From positions 62,001 to 126,000 of the forward strand of contig NZ_JNYV01000004.1 of assembly GCF_000717275.1 (NCBI RefSeq): DNA of 64,000 bases, read 5' to 3'. Positions 33,432 through 43,450 of the stretch are shown here, piece by piece. Origin of the DNA: Kitasatospora arboriphila (GTDB lineage Bacteria; Actinomycetota; Actinomycetes; Mycobacteriales; Mycobacteriaceae). The notes under the pieces are model-generated. The model did not search any database and was not told where the DNA came from. It saw nothing but the letters and a program-made list of their open reading frames with translations. The translations under genes were made by a program, and so were the position numbers. Every line of letters begins with the position of its first letter. Positions within the stretch are counted from its first letter, which is position 1.

Positions 33432-34103
33432 ATGACTCAGGACAGCCCACTCGAAGAATCTGCCGCGAAGTTCGAAAGCGCTCAGGCGGATGAAGTGCAC
33501 CACGAGGGTGGATTCCGGCCGACGTTCGACATCGACCTGACGCGGGGTGGTCCGCGATACGGCGAGTTCATCGAAGAGGTTCGCACCTTCATGGACCGGG
33601 TGAAGGCGGCCTGTCCCAGCGAGGAACTCACCACCGAGGTGATCGAGACGCTCCAGGTCTTGAACAAGAAGCTGGACGAGGTCGCGATCGACGAGTGGCG
33701 CGCACCGTCTGGTGGACGGATCGATCTGCCGGCGCGAGGCAACATCACACTGCCCCCCTATGAACTGGACGAGGCAAGTGCCGAAAATGTCAGTGCGCGT
33801 ATGACATTCCGGCGGTACCACCTCGGCGGCAACAACGCTGCTCACGGCGGTCAGGTGGCCGTGGCCTTCGACGACTTGATGGGTATGGCCGGTGCGCTCG
33901 GTTCAGGTGGTGTCACCAGGACCGCGTATCTCACCGTCAACTACCGCGCAATCACACCGCTCAACACTGAGCTTTCGATCCGGTCGTGGGTGGACCGGAT
34001 CGAAGGACGCAAGGTGTTCATCAAGGCCACTCTGCACAACGGGGATGTGCTGTGCGCCGAAGCCGATGGGCTGTTCATCAAGCTCAAACCGGGCCAACCC
34101 TGA
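33432..34103 (+). CDS. PaaI-family hotdog thioesterase
   Basis: A 223-residue protein. The C-terminal half (about residues 110-220) is a hotdog fold with FRRYHLGGNNAAHGGQVAVAFDDLMGM, which contains the PaaI-type AHGG loop and acidic residue, and TAYLTVNYRAITPLNTEL. The N-terminal 100 residues are helical and particular to the actinobacterial subgroup. It probably hydrolyses an acyl-CoA. It precedes two crotonase-fold genes, suggesting a fatty-acid or branched-chain acyl-CoA context. GAGG lies before the ATG. Confidence 0.85.
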   Translation: MTQDSPLEESAAKFESAQADEVHHEGGFRPTFDIDLTRGGPRYGEFIEEVRTFMDRVKAACPSEELTTEVIETLQVLNKKLDEVAIDEWRAPSGGRIDLPARGNITLPPYELDEASAENVSARMTFRRYHLGGNNAAHGGQVAVAFDDLMGMAGALGSGGVTRTAYLTVNYRAITPLNTELSIRSWVDRIEGRKVFIKATLHNGDVLCAEADGLFIKLKPGQP

Positions 34104-34232
34104 CCGCTCGCCGCACCTGTCGGTTTTGCGGCGGCCAGCTACGTGGTGTGCGCGCCTTTGCAGGTGCCCTGGACTGCCAATACTAGGATATGCAACTATG
34201 TGAGGCGCCCGGCAGCCGATCAATGGAGAGTC

Positions 34233-35303
34233 ATGTCAGACGAGAGCAGCGTCCTTGTTCGTACCGAGGGCCGGATCGGCCGCATCACCCTGAACCGGCC
34301 GAAGGCGATCAATGCGCTGACGCACGAGATGGTGAACGCCATCCACGCGGCGCTGCGAGAGTGGGCGGATGACGACGCGGTCGAGGCCGTGTTGCTCGAT
34401 GGGGCCGGCGAACGTGGATTGTGTGCCGGCGGAGATATCGTCGCCATCCACCGAGATGCTTCGGCTGCAACCACTTTGGATGACGCGGTCAACACCCCCT
34501 CGGGGCACTTCTGGCGAGACGAGTACATCCTCAACGCATACATCTCCCACTATCCGAAGCCGTACGTAGCTCTGATGGACGGGATCGTGATGGGCGGGGG
34601 AGTAGGAGTGTCTGCCCACGCCAACACCCGCATCGTCACCGACCGGACGAGGATGGCGATGCCCGAGGTGGGGATCGGATTCTCCCCGGATGTGGGTGGC
34701 ACCTACCTGCTTGCGCGCGCGCCGGGCGAGTTGGGCACCTACCTGGCCCTGACTGCGGCACAGATCGGGGGCGCCGATGCCATCGCCATCGGATTTGCCG
34801 ACCATTTCCTGCCGTCGGAGAGCATCGAGAAGTTTGTGTCCGCTCTCACGTCTCAGCCTGTTGATGCAGCGATCGCAGAGTTCTGTGTTGCTCCTCCTGA
34901 ATCCGATCTGCTCACCAAGCGCCACTGGATCGACGATGCCTTTGCGGCCGACACCGGAATCGGCATCGTCGAACGCCTGCGCGGACACGACGAAACCGAT
35001 GCTCACGACACAGCGAACGTGGTGGGAGCCAAATCGCCCACGTCAGTGGAGGTGACCATCCGGTCGCTGCGGCAGATATCGGCCGATACAACCCTCGAAA
35101 AAGCTCTGGAGAGCGAATTCCGGGTGTCAATTCACTTCCTGACCCATCCCGACCTTGCCGAGGGCATTCGGGCCCAGGTGATCGACAAGGACCGCTCGCC
35201 GAAGTGGTCGCCGCGGGGACTGACCGAGGTGGATCCCGCCGTGGTTGCCGACTTCTTCGCCCCCGTGCCCAACGATCTTGTACTGACGAATGGAGCGTTC
35301 TGA
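34233..35303 (+). CDS. 3-hydroxyisobutyryl-CoA hydrolase-like crotonase, EchA9-like
   Basis: A 356-residue crotonase-fold protein of the HIBYL-CoA hydrolase type: [52 protein letters not shown] and [22 protein letters not shown]. The length and the C-terminal domain separate it from simple enoyl-CoA hydratases. It acts in valine breakdown in the characterised members. The next gene starts inside its stop codon, as in the mycobacterial echA9-echA8 pair. GGAG lies before the ATG. Confidence 0.9.
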   Translation: MSDESSVLVRTEGRIGRITLNRPKAINALTHEMVNAIHAALREWADDDAVEAVLLDGAGERGLCAGGDIVAIHRDASAATTLDDAVNTPSGHFWRDEYILNAYISHYPKPYVALMDGIVMGGGVGVSAHANTRIVTDRTRMAMPEVGIGFSPDVGGTYLLARAPGELGTYLALTAAQIGGADAIAIGFADHFLPSESIEKFVSALTSQPVDAAIAEFCVAPPESDLLTKRHWIDDAFAADTGIGIVERLRGHDETDAHDTANVVGAKSPTSVEVTIRSLRQISADTTLEKALESEFRVSIHFLTHPDLAEGIRAQVIDKDRSPKWSPRGLTEVDPAVVADFFAPVPNDLVLTNGAF

Positions 35304-36079
35304 TGAGCAGCTTTGAGACCATCACCACCGAGCAACGGGGCCGAGTCGGCATCATCACGTTGAACAGGCCAAAAGCCCTCAACGCGTTGAACTCTCAGCT
35401 GATGACCGAGGTGGTTGGAGCCGCGCAGGCGTATGACGCCGACGCGTCTGTGGGTGCCATCGTGATCGCGGGCTCCGAACGTGCCTTTGCCGCCGGCGCT
35501 GACATCAAGGAGATGGCCGACAAGTCGTACGTCGACATGCTCTCCGAAGACTTCTTCAGCGCATGGGGACACCTCACCGAGATCCGCACTCCGGTGGTTG
35601 CTGCGGTGGCCGGGTTCGCCCTCGGCGGCGGATGCGAGCTGGCCATGATGTGCGACATAATCATCGCCGCAGAGAACGCTGTATTCGGCCAGCCCGAGAT
35701 CAACCTGGGTGTGATTCCGGGAATCGGTGGCTCACAGCGACTTACACGCGCTATCGGTAAAGCCAAGGCCATGGACATGGTGCTGACAGGCCGGCGTATG
35801 AAGGTCGACGAGGCTGAGCGCGCAGGGCTCGTCTCGCGGGTGGTACCCACCGAGTCGTACCTCGAAGATGCCATCGAGGTGGCCAACACCATCGCGGAGC
35901 TGTCGCTGCCGATCACCATGTTGGCCAAGCAGGCAGTGAACCGCTCCCAAGAAGTGGGCTTGACCGAGGGCGTCTTGTTCGAACGTCGGGTGTTCCATTC
36001 AACTTTTGCCACCGAAGATCAGTCAGAAGGTATGGCTGCGTTTGTTGAGAAGCGCGAAGCGCGGTTCGATCATCGGTAG
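35303..36079 (+). CDS. Enoyl-CoA hydratase, EchA8-like
   Basis: A 258-residue crotonase. Both catalytic glutamate regions are present: [20 protein letters not shown] and [36 protein letters not shown] is the CoA-binding loop. It hydrates 2-enoyl-CoA in beta-oxidation. The TGATG junction with the upstream gene shows translational coupling. The neighbour combination suggests branched-chain amino acid or short-chain acyl-CoA degradation. Confidence 0.94.
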   Translation: MSSFETITTEQRGRVGIITLNRPKALNALNSQLMTEVVGAAQAYDADASVGAIVIAGSERAFAAGADIKEMADKSYVDMLSEDFFSAWGHLTEIRTPVVAAVAGFALGGGCELAMMCDIIIAAENAVFGQPEINLGVIPGIGGSQRLTRAIGKAKAMDMVLTGRRMKVDEAERAGLVSRVVPTESYLEDAIEVANTIAELSLPITMLAKQAVNRSQEVGLTEGVLFERRVFHSTFATEDQSEGMAAFVEKREARFDHR

Positions 36080-36141
36080 TAGGTGCATCCGTTCAAGCCG
36101 GAGACACTGGGCTGCACTCTCTTTCGAGTGCACCCCCCGTA

Positions 36142-36603
36142 TCATCGAGGTCCTTTAACCACCGCAGGAACGCCCACTGCTGTCGAGTGGGGAGGCACGC
36201 TTGTCAGCACCACTGCATTTGCCCCGACTCTCGCGTTTGCACCCACAGTGATGCCCCCGAGAACGCATGCGCCTGTACCGATGTATGCGTCGGAATCAAC
36301 TACCGGCGCGCCCTGATCGGGTCCGCTAACGCCGAGCGTGACGCCGTGGTAGATCGTAACGCCAGCTGAGATTCGCGATCGCCAGTGGATGACGACGCCG
36401 CGGCCACCGTGCGGCAGGCGCAAACCGGGGCCAATCTCGACTGAACGGGGTATTTCTGCGCCGCACACCAATCTCAGTAGGACATCGGCAACTACTCCAA
36501 AAGAGCCCATCATTCGCGCGAGACGGACAAGAACGACCGCAATACGACCAAATTGGTCTTCGTTGCGGCTCAAATCCGTTCGTAGGTTAGCTAGTTGGCC
36601 CAT
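36142..36603 (-). CDS. Hexapeptide-repeat acetyltransferase, serine O-acetyltransferase-like
   Basis: A 153-residue left-handed beta-helix protein. Hexapeptide repeats include IPRSVEIGPGLRLPHGGRG, ISAGVTIYHGVTLGVSG and AYIGTGACVLGGITVGANAR. It is shorter than CysE and lacks its N-terminal helical domain, as do acetyltransferases of polysaccharide clusters. It is divergent from the capsule genes across 1.1 kb and probably O-acetylates a sugar of that polymer (inference). A GGAG lies before the ATG. Confidence 0.82.
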   Translation of the reverse strand: MGQLANLRTDLSRNEDQFGRIAVVLVRLARMMGSFGVVADVLLRLVCGAEIPRSVEIGPGLRLPHGGRGVVIHWRSRISAGVTIYHGVTLGVSGPDQGAPVVDSDAYIGTGACVLGGITVGANARVGANAVVLTSVPPHSTAVGVPAVVKGPR

Positions 36604-37702
36604 ACGAACTCCACTTCAGTCTTGTTTAGAGGCATGTTCGTCTCAAGGGTAAGGCCATGGTTCTTGCACCCCGACGCGGAACCGGTCGTCATCGTTGGTC
36701 GGACCGTGTAATTGCAAACTTAGCAACGCGGCTTTCGGCCCTGGTGGGGTGGCCCGATGGCTTCACTTCTCTGAGCACCAGGCGAGCCCCATTTGCCGGG
36801 GGCACAACCACTGGCAGTGTGCCGGATCAAACTCGTAGGCCAGCCGGTGCGATGCGTCCGATTGTGGTCGAATGGAAACTAGCCCCCTCTGGCGGCTCGA
36901 GTCAGACCAGTGCGGCGTTGTCAGCAGCACGGCCAACTCGTGAGCTCGGTCCGCGGGCTGACGCCGCGATCTTAACTATCCGTAATCGGGGTCTATAGAC
37001 AGATCGCCGAAGGATGCTGTATAAATGATCGTAACGGTCATACGAAGTTGCTCGGGGTGCGTGTCTAGGATGCGGGACGCGAGGCGGTAGTCGACGACTT
37101 GGCGATGATGCAATGATCCGCGCCTCTGTTCGGGTGGACGTGTTCATTCTTTGGCAACCCTTAAGACTCAATGTTGAGTCACGTGGTATTCCGTTGAACA
37201 CTGTTAGATAACGTCGATGTAATGCCAACGAATCGAAGTTGCTCGGGCTGCGGTGTGAGCTTCGCTGCATGAATTGCAGATACTTCACCGACAATGAGCA
37301 ATTTTGCCGGCTAAAGATAGCGTTCAGCTGCAGATTGACGGCTGACTCACCAACTGTGAACTGAGACATTGTGTGCCGAGATGTGTTGTCCAAGAGGCGA
37401 TTTCATCGGTTCCAAGAATCAATGAACGCATCGTATTTTAAATCAATACTGGTAGGTAACTCCCGCATCGGAGGCTTGTGTGACGCGCCGGAGGCAAGTG
37501 GCTTATCAGGGTGGCGTTTGAACATGTTGCGTTGCGGTCGCGAAATGATATCGATGGTTGTACCGTTGGGGCATCGATTCTCGACAATGAGCGAATGCCG
37601 AGGTTTTAAACACATGTCGCTATGGAAATCGCGTTTTTAGACAGAGTGATGCATTCGCTGACCAGTCTGACTACCCGTCCGAGGTTTTGAGGGAGGTTCG
37701 AA
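36604..37702. other. 1.1-kb leader region before the polysaccharide operon
   Basis: No frame in this stretch shows plausible composition plus a ribosome binding site. GC falls clearly between about 36990 and 37640. The stretch contains an imperfect 19-bp direct repeat (37043-37061 and 37234-37252). Its position between the divergent acetyltransferase and the first capsule gene suggests regulatory DNA or a decayed gene. I could not place promoter boxes reliably. Confidence 0.55.
37043..37252 (+). repeat. Pair of 19-bp direct repeats in the polysaccharide leader
   Basis: CGAAGTTGCTCGGGGTGCG at 37043-37061 recurs at 37234-37252 with one mismatch (C at position 15), 191 bp apart. The two sites lie about 450-660 bp before the first capsule gene. 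They could be binding sites of a regulator, or traces of a small duplication. Confidence 0.6.
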
Positions 37703-39214
37703 GTGACACGCAGTACCCGGATGCTGGCCCCCGAAGTGGGCGAGCTTGCTCAGCAGTCGGCTGGGCCTGTCCGTCCTGGCTCACGTTCGTGGGTAGTGAA
37801 GTACCGGACGCGGGTACACGTATCAGACGTCGTCATTATTTCTGTCGCTGTGCTGGCTGCTCAGCAGATTAGGTTCGGGTTCCCGTCGGTAACGGACCCA
37901 GTCGGCCGATTTGCTACGCCGGCGATCGTGGTCTCGGCTGGGTTGATCGCGGCTTGGGCGTTCGCGCTTCGGGTTGTTCAGAGTACGGATAAACGCATCG
38001 TTGGATCGGGCGCCGAGGAGTACAGCCGAATCGTCACTGCGTGCTTTTCAGTGTTCGGGCTCCTAGCGATTGTTGACCTGCTGTTCAAGATGGACGTTGC
38101 GCGCGGCATGCTGGCGATCGCCCTGCCCGCTGGAACTCTGGGACTCCTCCTGTCGCGCTGGTGCTGGCGTTGGAATCTCGCACGTAATCGGCGGAATCGT
38201 CGAGATTTGAATCAGGTTTTGATCGTGGGTACTCCAACATCGGCGGCCCCCTTGATTACGCACCTTGATCGCAACCCGACGCTCGGACTTGCGGTGGTCG
38301 GCCTTTGTCTCCCCGCAGGCCACGGCAGCCGGTACCGTAATGCGGTCACCATTGGAGGTCGAGAAGTCCGCATTTTCGGGGACTGCGATGATGCCAGAGA
38401 TGGCGTCGTTCTTTCGGGCGCTACCGCTGTAGCGGTTACCTGCGCGGAGACACTAGGCCACTCTGTAATGCGCGAACTGTCCTGGGACCTCGAAGGTTTG
38501 AACGTCGATATGTTGGTTGCGCCCGGCGTCGCCGACGTCGCAGGCCCTCGCATGATGGTGCGCCCGGTCGCGGGCTTGCCGTTGCTGCACATCGATAAGC
38601 CCCGCTACGAAGGCGCGAACAAGTTTCTCAAGGCAGCGTTTGACCGCGTCGGTGCAGCAGTCCTACTTACCGCGTTGCTTCCTGTGCTTACGGTCTGCGG
38701 CGTCGCAGTTAAGGTTGGTTCCCGAGGCCCCATCTTTTACCGCGCTGAACGCATAGGACTGGGTAACCAGCCGTTCCAAATGTGGAAATTCCGCACGATG
38801 GTCGACGGTGCGGACAAGCAAAAAGACGCACTGGCCGCCCAAAATGAGGGCGCCGGAGTGTTGTTCAAGATGCGCAATGATCCACGTATCACACCTACCG
38901 GGAAGTTCCTACGTCGGTACAGCCTCGATGAACTGCCGCAGCTGTTCAATGTGCTCGGTGGATCGATGAGCCTCGTGGGCCCTCGTCCTCCACTACGTGC
39001 CGAGGTCGAGAAGTACAGCGGACTTGTTACGCGTCGAATGCTGGTACGCCCTGGCATTACTGGCCTCTGGCAGGTATCCGGACGTTCGGACTTGTCCTGG
39101 GATGAGTCGGTACGGCTAGACCTGTCCTACGTCGAGAACTGGTCAATCATGCAAGACGCCATGATCCTATGGCGGACTGCCCGAGCTGTCCTTCGTAGCG
39201 AGGGAGCGTACTGA
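37703..39214 (+). CDS. Polyprenyl phosphate sugar-phosphate transferase (WbaP/CpsE type), initiating enzyme
   Basis: A 503-residue polytopic enzyme. About five membrane segments in the first 300 residues surround a Rossmann-like CoA-binding-type domain (LIVGTPTSAAPLITHL). The C-terminal bacterial sugar transferase domain has KVGSRGPIFYRAERIGLG, MWKFRTMV, RYSLDELPQLFNVLGGSMSL and RPGITGLWQVSGRSDLSW. It transfers a hexose-1-phosphate to undecaprenyl phosphate to start the repeat unit. The GTG start has a GGGAGG ribosome binding site. It is the first gene of the capsule operon. Confidence 0.94.
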   Translation: MTRSTRMLAPEVGELAQQSAGPVRPGSRSWVVKYRTRVHVSDVVIISVAVLAAQQIRFGFPSVTDPVGRFATPAIVVSAGLIAAWAFALRVVQSTDKRIVGSGAEEYSRIVTACFSVFGLLAIVDLLFKMDVARGMLAIALPAGTLGLLLSRWCWRWNLARNRRNRRDLNQVLIVGTPTSAAPLITHLDRNPTLGLAVVGLCLPAGHGSRYRNAVTIGGREVRIFGDCDDARDGVVLSGATAVAVTCAETLGHSVMRELSWDLEGLNVDMLVAPGVADVAGPRMMVRPVAGLPLLHIDKPRYEGANKFLKAAFDRVGAAVLLTALLPVLTVCGVAVKVGSRGPIFYRAERIGLGNQPFQMWKFRTMVDGADKQKDALAAQNEGAGVLFKMRNDPRITPTGKFLRRYSLDELPQLFNVLGGSMSLVGPRPPLRAEVEKYSGLVTRRMLVRPGITGLWQVSGRSDLSWDESVRLDLSYVENWSIMQDAMILWRTARAVLRSEGAY

Positions 39215-39218
39215 TTTT

Positions 39219-39752
39219 ATGGACATACTATTCGTCTGCACTGGGAACATCTGTCGGTCACCTCTCGCGGAGCGGATGCTTCAACAAATCGTAAGCGAAC
39301 AGGGCCTTGACGTGCGGGTTTCAAGCGCAGGCACGAGGGCACTGAACGGGCAACCCATGCATCCACAAAGCGAACGCGTCCTGATCGAAAGAGGTATCGA
39401 GCCGGGGCCGTTCGAGTCAAGGATGCTCACAGCAGCGATGGCGGAGCATTCTGACCTGGTGCTTGGAATGACTAGACAACACCGCGCCTTCGCGCGCCAA
39501 TTGGCGCCAGCGAGGTGGAAGCGCATGTTCGCTCTGCGAGAGCTCAACCCAGCCGGTAGAGGTGATGCTGCAGGTGTTCGATCACGTGCTGGCTTCGGGC
39601 CGACGGACAGCCAACTCGACATTGAAGACCCGATCAATAGACCTGGCGAAGTCTTCGACCGAATTGGCGGCGTTATTTTTGAGTCGATGGCGCCAGTGAT
39701 TGCGTGGATCGGGCGTCGCGAAACTGGCGCATACCCGCCGATAAACACATAG
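39219..39752 (+). CDS. Low-molecular-weight protein-tyrosine phosphatase, Wzb/YwlE-like
   Basis: A 177-residue phosphatase. The catalytic P-loop is FVCTGNICRSPLAE near the N-terminus, and the general acid Asp lies in IEDPINRP. It would dephosphorylate the BY-kinase encoded at 48182-49669, a pairing typical of capsule clusters. The gap to the sugar transferase is 4 bp. The C-terminal part is slightly longer than in the classic family. Confidence 0.92.
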   Translation: MDILFVCTGNICRSPLAERMLQQIVSEQGLDVRVSSAGTRALNGQPMHPQSERVLIERGIEPGPFESRMLTAAMAEHSDLVLGMTRQHRAFARQLAPARWKRMFALRELNPAGRGDAAGVRSRAGFGPTDSQLDIEDPINRPGEVFDRIGGVIFESMAPVIAWIGRRETGAYPPINT

Positions 39753-39760
39753 GAGAATGT

Positions 39761-41116
39761 ATGCGCATTAGTGTTTTGGGTACCGGATATCTCGGAGCTA
39801 CACACGCCGCCTGCATGGCAGACTTGGGTCATGAAGTAATGGGCATCGATATAGACCCCTCGAAGATTGCGAAGCTAGAGTCCGGTGAGGTTCCGTTTTT
39901 CGAACCCGGCCTTACGGAGGTGCTGCAACGAAACCTCAAGGCGGGCAGGCTCGCATTTTCCGCGTCGTACGAGGAGGCGTCGGATTTTTCCGATGTACAT
40001 TTCTTGGCAGTTGGTACACCCCAAAAAAGAGGCGACTACGCCGCCGATCTATCGTTTGTCGATGCCGTAATCACGCAACTAGCGCCGCTTTTGAAGCGGG
40101 ATTCACTCATCCTAGGGAAATCCACGGTCCCGGTCGGAACTGCACAGCGACTCGGCCGTCTTGCGCGGGAAACTGCGCCGGCCGGAGTGACGGTTGAGGT
40201 GGCGTGGAACCCCGAATTTTTGAGGGAAGGCCACGCAGTTGACGACACCCTCCATCCCGACCGACTCGTCGTGGGCGTGGACCGATCCCGCAGCACTCGA
40301 GCCGAGGAAGTAACGCGCGAAATATACTCGGCGGCAATCGCCAACGGAACTCCATTCCTCGTCACGGATTTAGCTACAGCGGAACTCGTGAAGACGTCCG
40401 CGAATGCGTTCTTGGCTACGAAGATTTCGTTCATCAACGCAATCGCTGAGGTATGCGAAGCGGCCGGCGCGGATGTAACCGAACTAGCGGAAGCTATTGG
40501 TTACGACGACAGGATCGGGCGAAAGTTTTTGAACGCCGGAATCGGTTTCGGAGGCGGATGTCTACCCAAAGATATACGCGCATTCATGGCAAGGGCAGGC
40601 GAACTCGGCGCCGATCAATTGCTGAGCCTGCTGCGCGAGGTGGACAGCATTAATATGCGTCGGCGCTCGCACATGGTCGATCTTGCGCGAGAAACATGCG
40701 GTGGGTCATTTCTCGGTGCACGCGTGGCTATTTTAGGCGCCGCTTTCAAGCCAGAATCGGATGACGTTCGTGATTCCCCAGCCCTGAACGTCGCAGGGCA
40801 GATTCAATTACAAGGCGCATCCGTCAAAGTGTTCGACCCGAAAGCGATGGAAAACTCGCGGAGGGTATTTCCGACACTTCACTACTCGACGTCCGCCAGA
40901 GATGCGTGTGAAGGCGCCGACGTCGTCCTCATGCTGACCGAATGGAACGAATTCAAGGAGTTATCGCCGCGAGATCTCGCGACAGTAGTGAGAGCAAGAA
41001 ATCTTATCGATGGTCGAAACTTTCTGAACCCTACGCCGTGGCGCCAAAACGGTTGGACGTTCCGTGGCATTGGCAGATCGGCTGAACACAACAAGATGGT
41101 AATTGAAAGTGACTAA
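39761..41116 (+). CDS. UDP-glucose 6-dehydrogenase
   Basis: A 451-residue dehydrogenase. The NAD-binding motif is GTGYLGATHAACMADLGHEV, SFVDAVITQLAP and ILGKSTVPVGT follow, and the catalytic Cys lies in GFGGGCLPKDIRAF. It makes UDP-glucuronate, which implies a uronic acid in the polymer. The ATG at 39761 follows AGGAGAATGT. BY-kinases commonly phosphorylate such dehydrogenases, so this enzyme could be a target of the locus's own kinase. Confidence 0.95.
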   Translation: MRISVLGTGYLGATHAACMADLGHEVMGIDIDPSKIAKLESGEVPFFEPGLTEVLQRNLKAGRLAFSASYEEASDFSDVHFLAVGTPQKRGDYAADLSFVDAVITQLAPLLKRDSLILGKSTVPVGTAQRLGRLARETAPAGVTVEVAWNPEFLREGHAVDDTLHPDRLVVGVDRSRSTRAEEVTREIYSAAIANGTPFLVTDLATAELVKTSANAFLATKISFINAIAEVCEAAGADVTELAEAIGYDDRIGRKFLNAGIGFGGGCLPKDIRAFMARAGELGADQLLSLLREVDSINMRRRSHMVDLARETCGGSFLGARVAILGAAFKPESDDVRDSPALNVAGQIQLQGASVKVFDPKAMENSRRVFPTLHYSTSARDACEGADVVLMLTEWNEFKELSPRDLATVVRARNLIDGRNFLNPTPWRQNGWTFRGIGRSAEHNKMVIESD

Positions 41117-42644
41117 CAACGTCCAAGGCCCACTCACCAGAGTGGCCGACATCGGTCGCCCTGGCTCGGGTGATAGCAGCTCCAGAATGTCCGTAACGGC
41201 CGGTGGTATGTTTCTCTACTTCGTGCTCGGACTACTCGCGGCCGCGGTGTCTTATGGGTTACCACTCGCAATGGGCAGCAGCCTGACGGTGACTGCAGCA
41301 GTTTTCACCTCTGTGCTCGTGCCAAGCTTGATGACAATTTGTCTTGTCAAGGTCAATGTAAAAGCCTTTGCCATATTTTGGGTCAGCCTTGCGCTGATGC
41401 AGAACTTCTTTAGCGGAGTATGGGCCGCACGTACCGCGACCGTAATTCCAGAGTATGTCACTGAACAGAAAACAGTCAGCATTCTGTGCGCATGCCTCGT
41501 GTCTATCGAGTCATTGTTTGTCTTCCTGGCCAAACGGCCAAGATTGGCCGCTGCCTTGGGCGTGTACGCTCTTGCACTCATACTCGCACTCGGAAGCCTC
41601 GAATCGAGCGCTTTGGCATACGGCCGGAATTTTACAGTGCCCGTGCTGCTGATTCTTCTGTTCGCGGCTTTGACGGAGAATTGGGATCTCAGAGAACGCC
41701 TGCGGCTCGTCACCGCGATAGCTCAGCTTGTTACGTTGCTTCTGGCCGCCGGCTTAGGTATGGAAGTAATGGTAGGAACCGATACATGGCGGTCATGGCT
41801 CCGGGCCGATATCAATGGCGCCTTGAACTCTCTATCTGACGCTACGTCGATATTCGGGTTACAGCTAACACGTTACGCGGGGTTCGTCATCGAGCCTACA
41901 AACGCGGGCTATATTGCTGCGTCGGCCATCATGATTTCGGTAGCGACTTGGGCGATCGGCCGCAAGAAAGATGTCTCAATTCCGAACCCTATCTTTATCG
42001 CAGTTCCCGCGGCCATCTGCCTTATTGCCTCAGGGGCTAAAAGCGGATTCTTGATGCTGTTTATCGCGACACTCTCCGCCGTCATATTCCGATCTGTGCG
42101 CAGTATCGCCGTGGGGATGGTCCTAGCGTGGGTTTCGGCGTTTGTTGTGGTACTTGGCTATGTTGCGAAAGTGAAAGGTCCTTCAACTGCTGCTGAGGTC
42201 TTCGCTAACCCACTCGCGATTCTCGGTGGTGATAGCACGACCTTCCATCTGGCGGGGTTAGTGTCCGGCATTAAGAGTACGATAACTGATCCGTTAGGCG
42301 CGGGACTTGGGGTAGGTGGCAACTTTTCGCGAGTAAAAACTGAATCATGGGAAGTCTGGATCGGGAGTGGCAGTGAGAGTGCATGGGGAGTACTTTCCTA
42401 TCAACTCGGCCTGCTGGGTTTGCTATCGTTCGCTTTCCTCCTCATCGTCCTCGGACGCCATCTAGGGACCGTATCGGCTGCTCTAATCTGTGCATGGAGT
42501 AGCGCTGCGCTATTCGCTGAGGCGATATTCGGACCTCAAGTCGCTGGCGCACTGGCGATATCCGTGGCGCTACTCGCAGTGCCACCGAACAGTGACCATA
42601 GTGTTGCGGACAGCCGGTTTTCACTAGGAAAATCAACAAAATGA
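41109..42644 (+). CDS. Polysaccharide polymerase, Wzy-like membrane protein
   Basis: A 511-residue protein with about eleven or twelve hydrophobic segments and a large loop around residues 370-430 (GLGVGGNFSRVKTESWEVWIGSGSES interrupted by polar residues). This matches O-antigen polymerase/ligase (Wzy, WaaL) topology, and the position in the locus makes polymerase more likely than ligase. The GTG at 41109 overlaps the UDP-glucose dehydrogenase end by 8 bp; a TTG at 41103 would add two residues. No sequence motif allows certainty. Confidence 0.78.
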   Translation: MTNNVQGPLTRVADIGRPGSGDSSSRMSVTAGGMFLYFVLGLLAAAVSYGLPLAMGSSLTVTAAVFTSVLVPSLMTICLVKVNVKAFAIFWVSLALMQNFFSGVWAARTATVIPEYVTEQKTVSILCACLVSIESLFVFLAKRPRLAAALGVYALALILALGSLESSALAYGRNFTVPVLLILLFAALTENWDLRERLRLVTAIAQLVTLLLAAGLGMEVMVGTDTWRSWLRADINGALNSLSDATSIFGLQLTRYAGFVIEPTNAGYIAASAIMISVATWAIGRKKDVSIPNPIFIAVPAAICLIASGAKSGFLMLFIATLSAVIFRSVRSIAVGMVLAWVSAFVVVLGYVAKVKGPSTAAEVFANPLAILGGDSTTFHLAGLVSGIKSTITDPLGAGLGVGGNFSRVKTESWEVWIGSGSESAWGVLSYQLGLLGLLSFAFLLIVLGRHLGTVSAALICAWSSAALFAEAIFGPQVAGALAISVALLAVPPNSDHSVADSRFSLGKSTK

Positions 42645-43450
42645 CACGGGGCAGTTTCGGCGTCGAGATTGACGCTTTTGGTATCGAGGTACATCCCCGC
42701 ACCGCGGAAGAAGTCGCGGACATGATATTGCGGAAAGATTTGGGTCGCGATACGACCTGGATTGCCAACTACAATTTGCACGCCCTTTTCCTTATGCATA
42801 ACGATGCCAAGTTCCGCAGTTACTACGATCGTGCGGATATGTACCTAATCGATGGATGGCCAATATTACTCGCCGCCCTGTGGAATCAGAAAACAATCAG
42901 ACGACGGCACCGAATTGGTAGCTCTGACTGGATTAGTGCCTTGTTTACAACGGGGAAGCCGATGGAAATTTGTGCGGTCGGCGGATCGTCGCGGTCGAGC
43001 AGCAGCGCGGCCGCGGTGGTTGCACGTAAGTACCCGTGGGTGCAGTGGAGAGCCTATGACGGATTTGAATATCTCAAGCGTGACCAGCTCGCCGACTCTT
43101 TAACTCTCGAAGAAGCAATAGCATCCAGTCGCCTCGTCATCGTGGGTATGGGAATGCCCAAACAAGAGGAATGGATATTTGAGCGCGTGGTGGCCGGAGA
43201 ACTAGAAGGCAAAATAGTTGCGAATACAGGCGGTTGTATCGACTACATAGCCGGAGAACAACGACTTGCGCCACGGTGGATGGGTGGAATGGGGTTGGAG
43301 TGGGTATACAGACTCGCCGCTAATCCGCGGCGGCTGTATCATCGCTACTTAATCGAGCCAATCCACCTTGCCGTACTTTTAGCGAAATACAACGCACAGA
43401 GACTTTCTTCACTGGCGCGAGAGCGGACCGGACGGAAATCTGATGGCTGA
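42641..43450 (+). CDS. WecG/TagA/CpsF-family glycosyltransferase
   Basis: A 269-residue GT26 enzyme. It shows WIANYNLHALFLMHNDAKF, DMYLIDGWPILLAALWN, VIVGMGMPKQEEWIF and NTGGCIDYIAGEQRLAPRWM, all typical of the family. The family transfers ManNAcA, ManNAc or other sugars to the lipid-linked primer, so it probably adds the second sugar of the repeat unit. It overlaps the polymerase gene by 4 bp (ATGA). Confidence 0.93.
   Translation: MTRGSFGVEIDAFGIEVHPRTAEEVADMILRKDLGRDTTWIANYNLHALFLMHNDAKFRSYYDRADMYLIDGWPILLAALWNQKTIRRRHRIGSSDWISALFTTGKPMEICAVGGSSRSSSSAAAVVARKYPWVQWRAYDGFEYLKRDQLADSLTLEEAIASSRLVIVGMGMPKQEEWIFERVVAGELEGKIVANTGGCIDYIAGEQRLAPRWMGGMGLEWVYRLAANPRRLYHRYLIEPIHLAVLLAKYNAQRLSSLARERTGRKSDG

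Noticed and set aside
37083..37090. GGCGGTAG, the core of the ops/JUMPstart element, in the capsule leader
   Set aside because: The RfaH/ops system belongs to enterobacteria and relatives. One 8-mer without the rest of the element, about 610 bp from the first gene, is most likely chance.
36657..37393. Frames of 113 and 163 codons in the capsule leader
   Set aside because: They lack ribosome binding sites and have composition unlike neighbouring proteins; they overlap each other on opposite strands.
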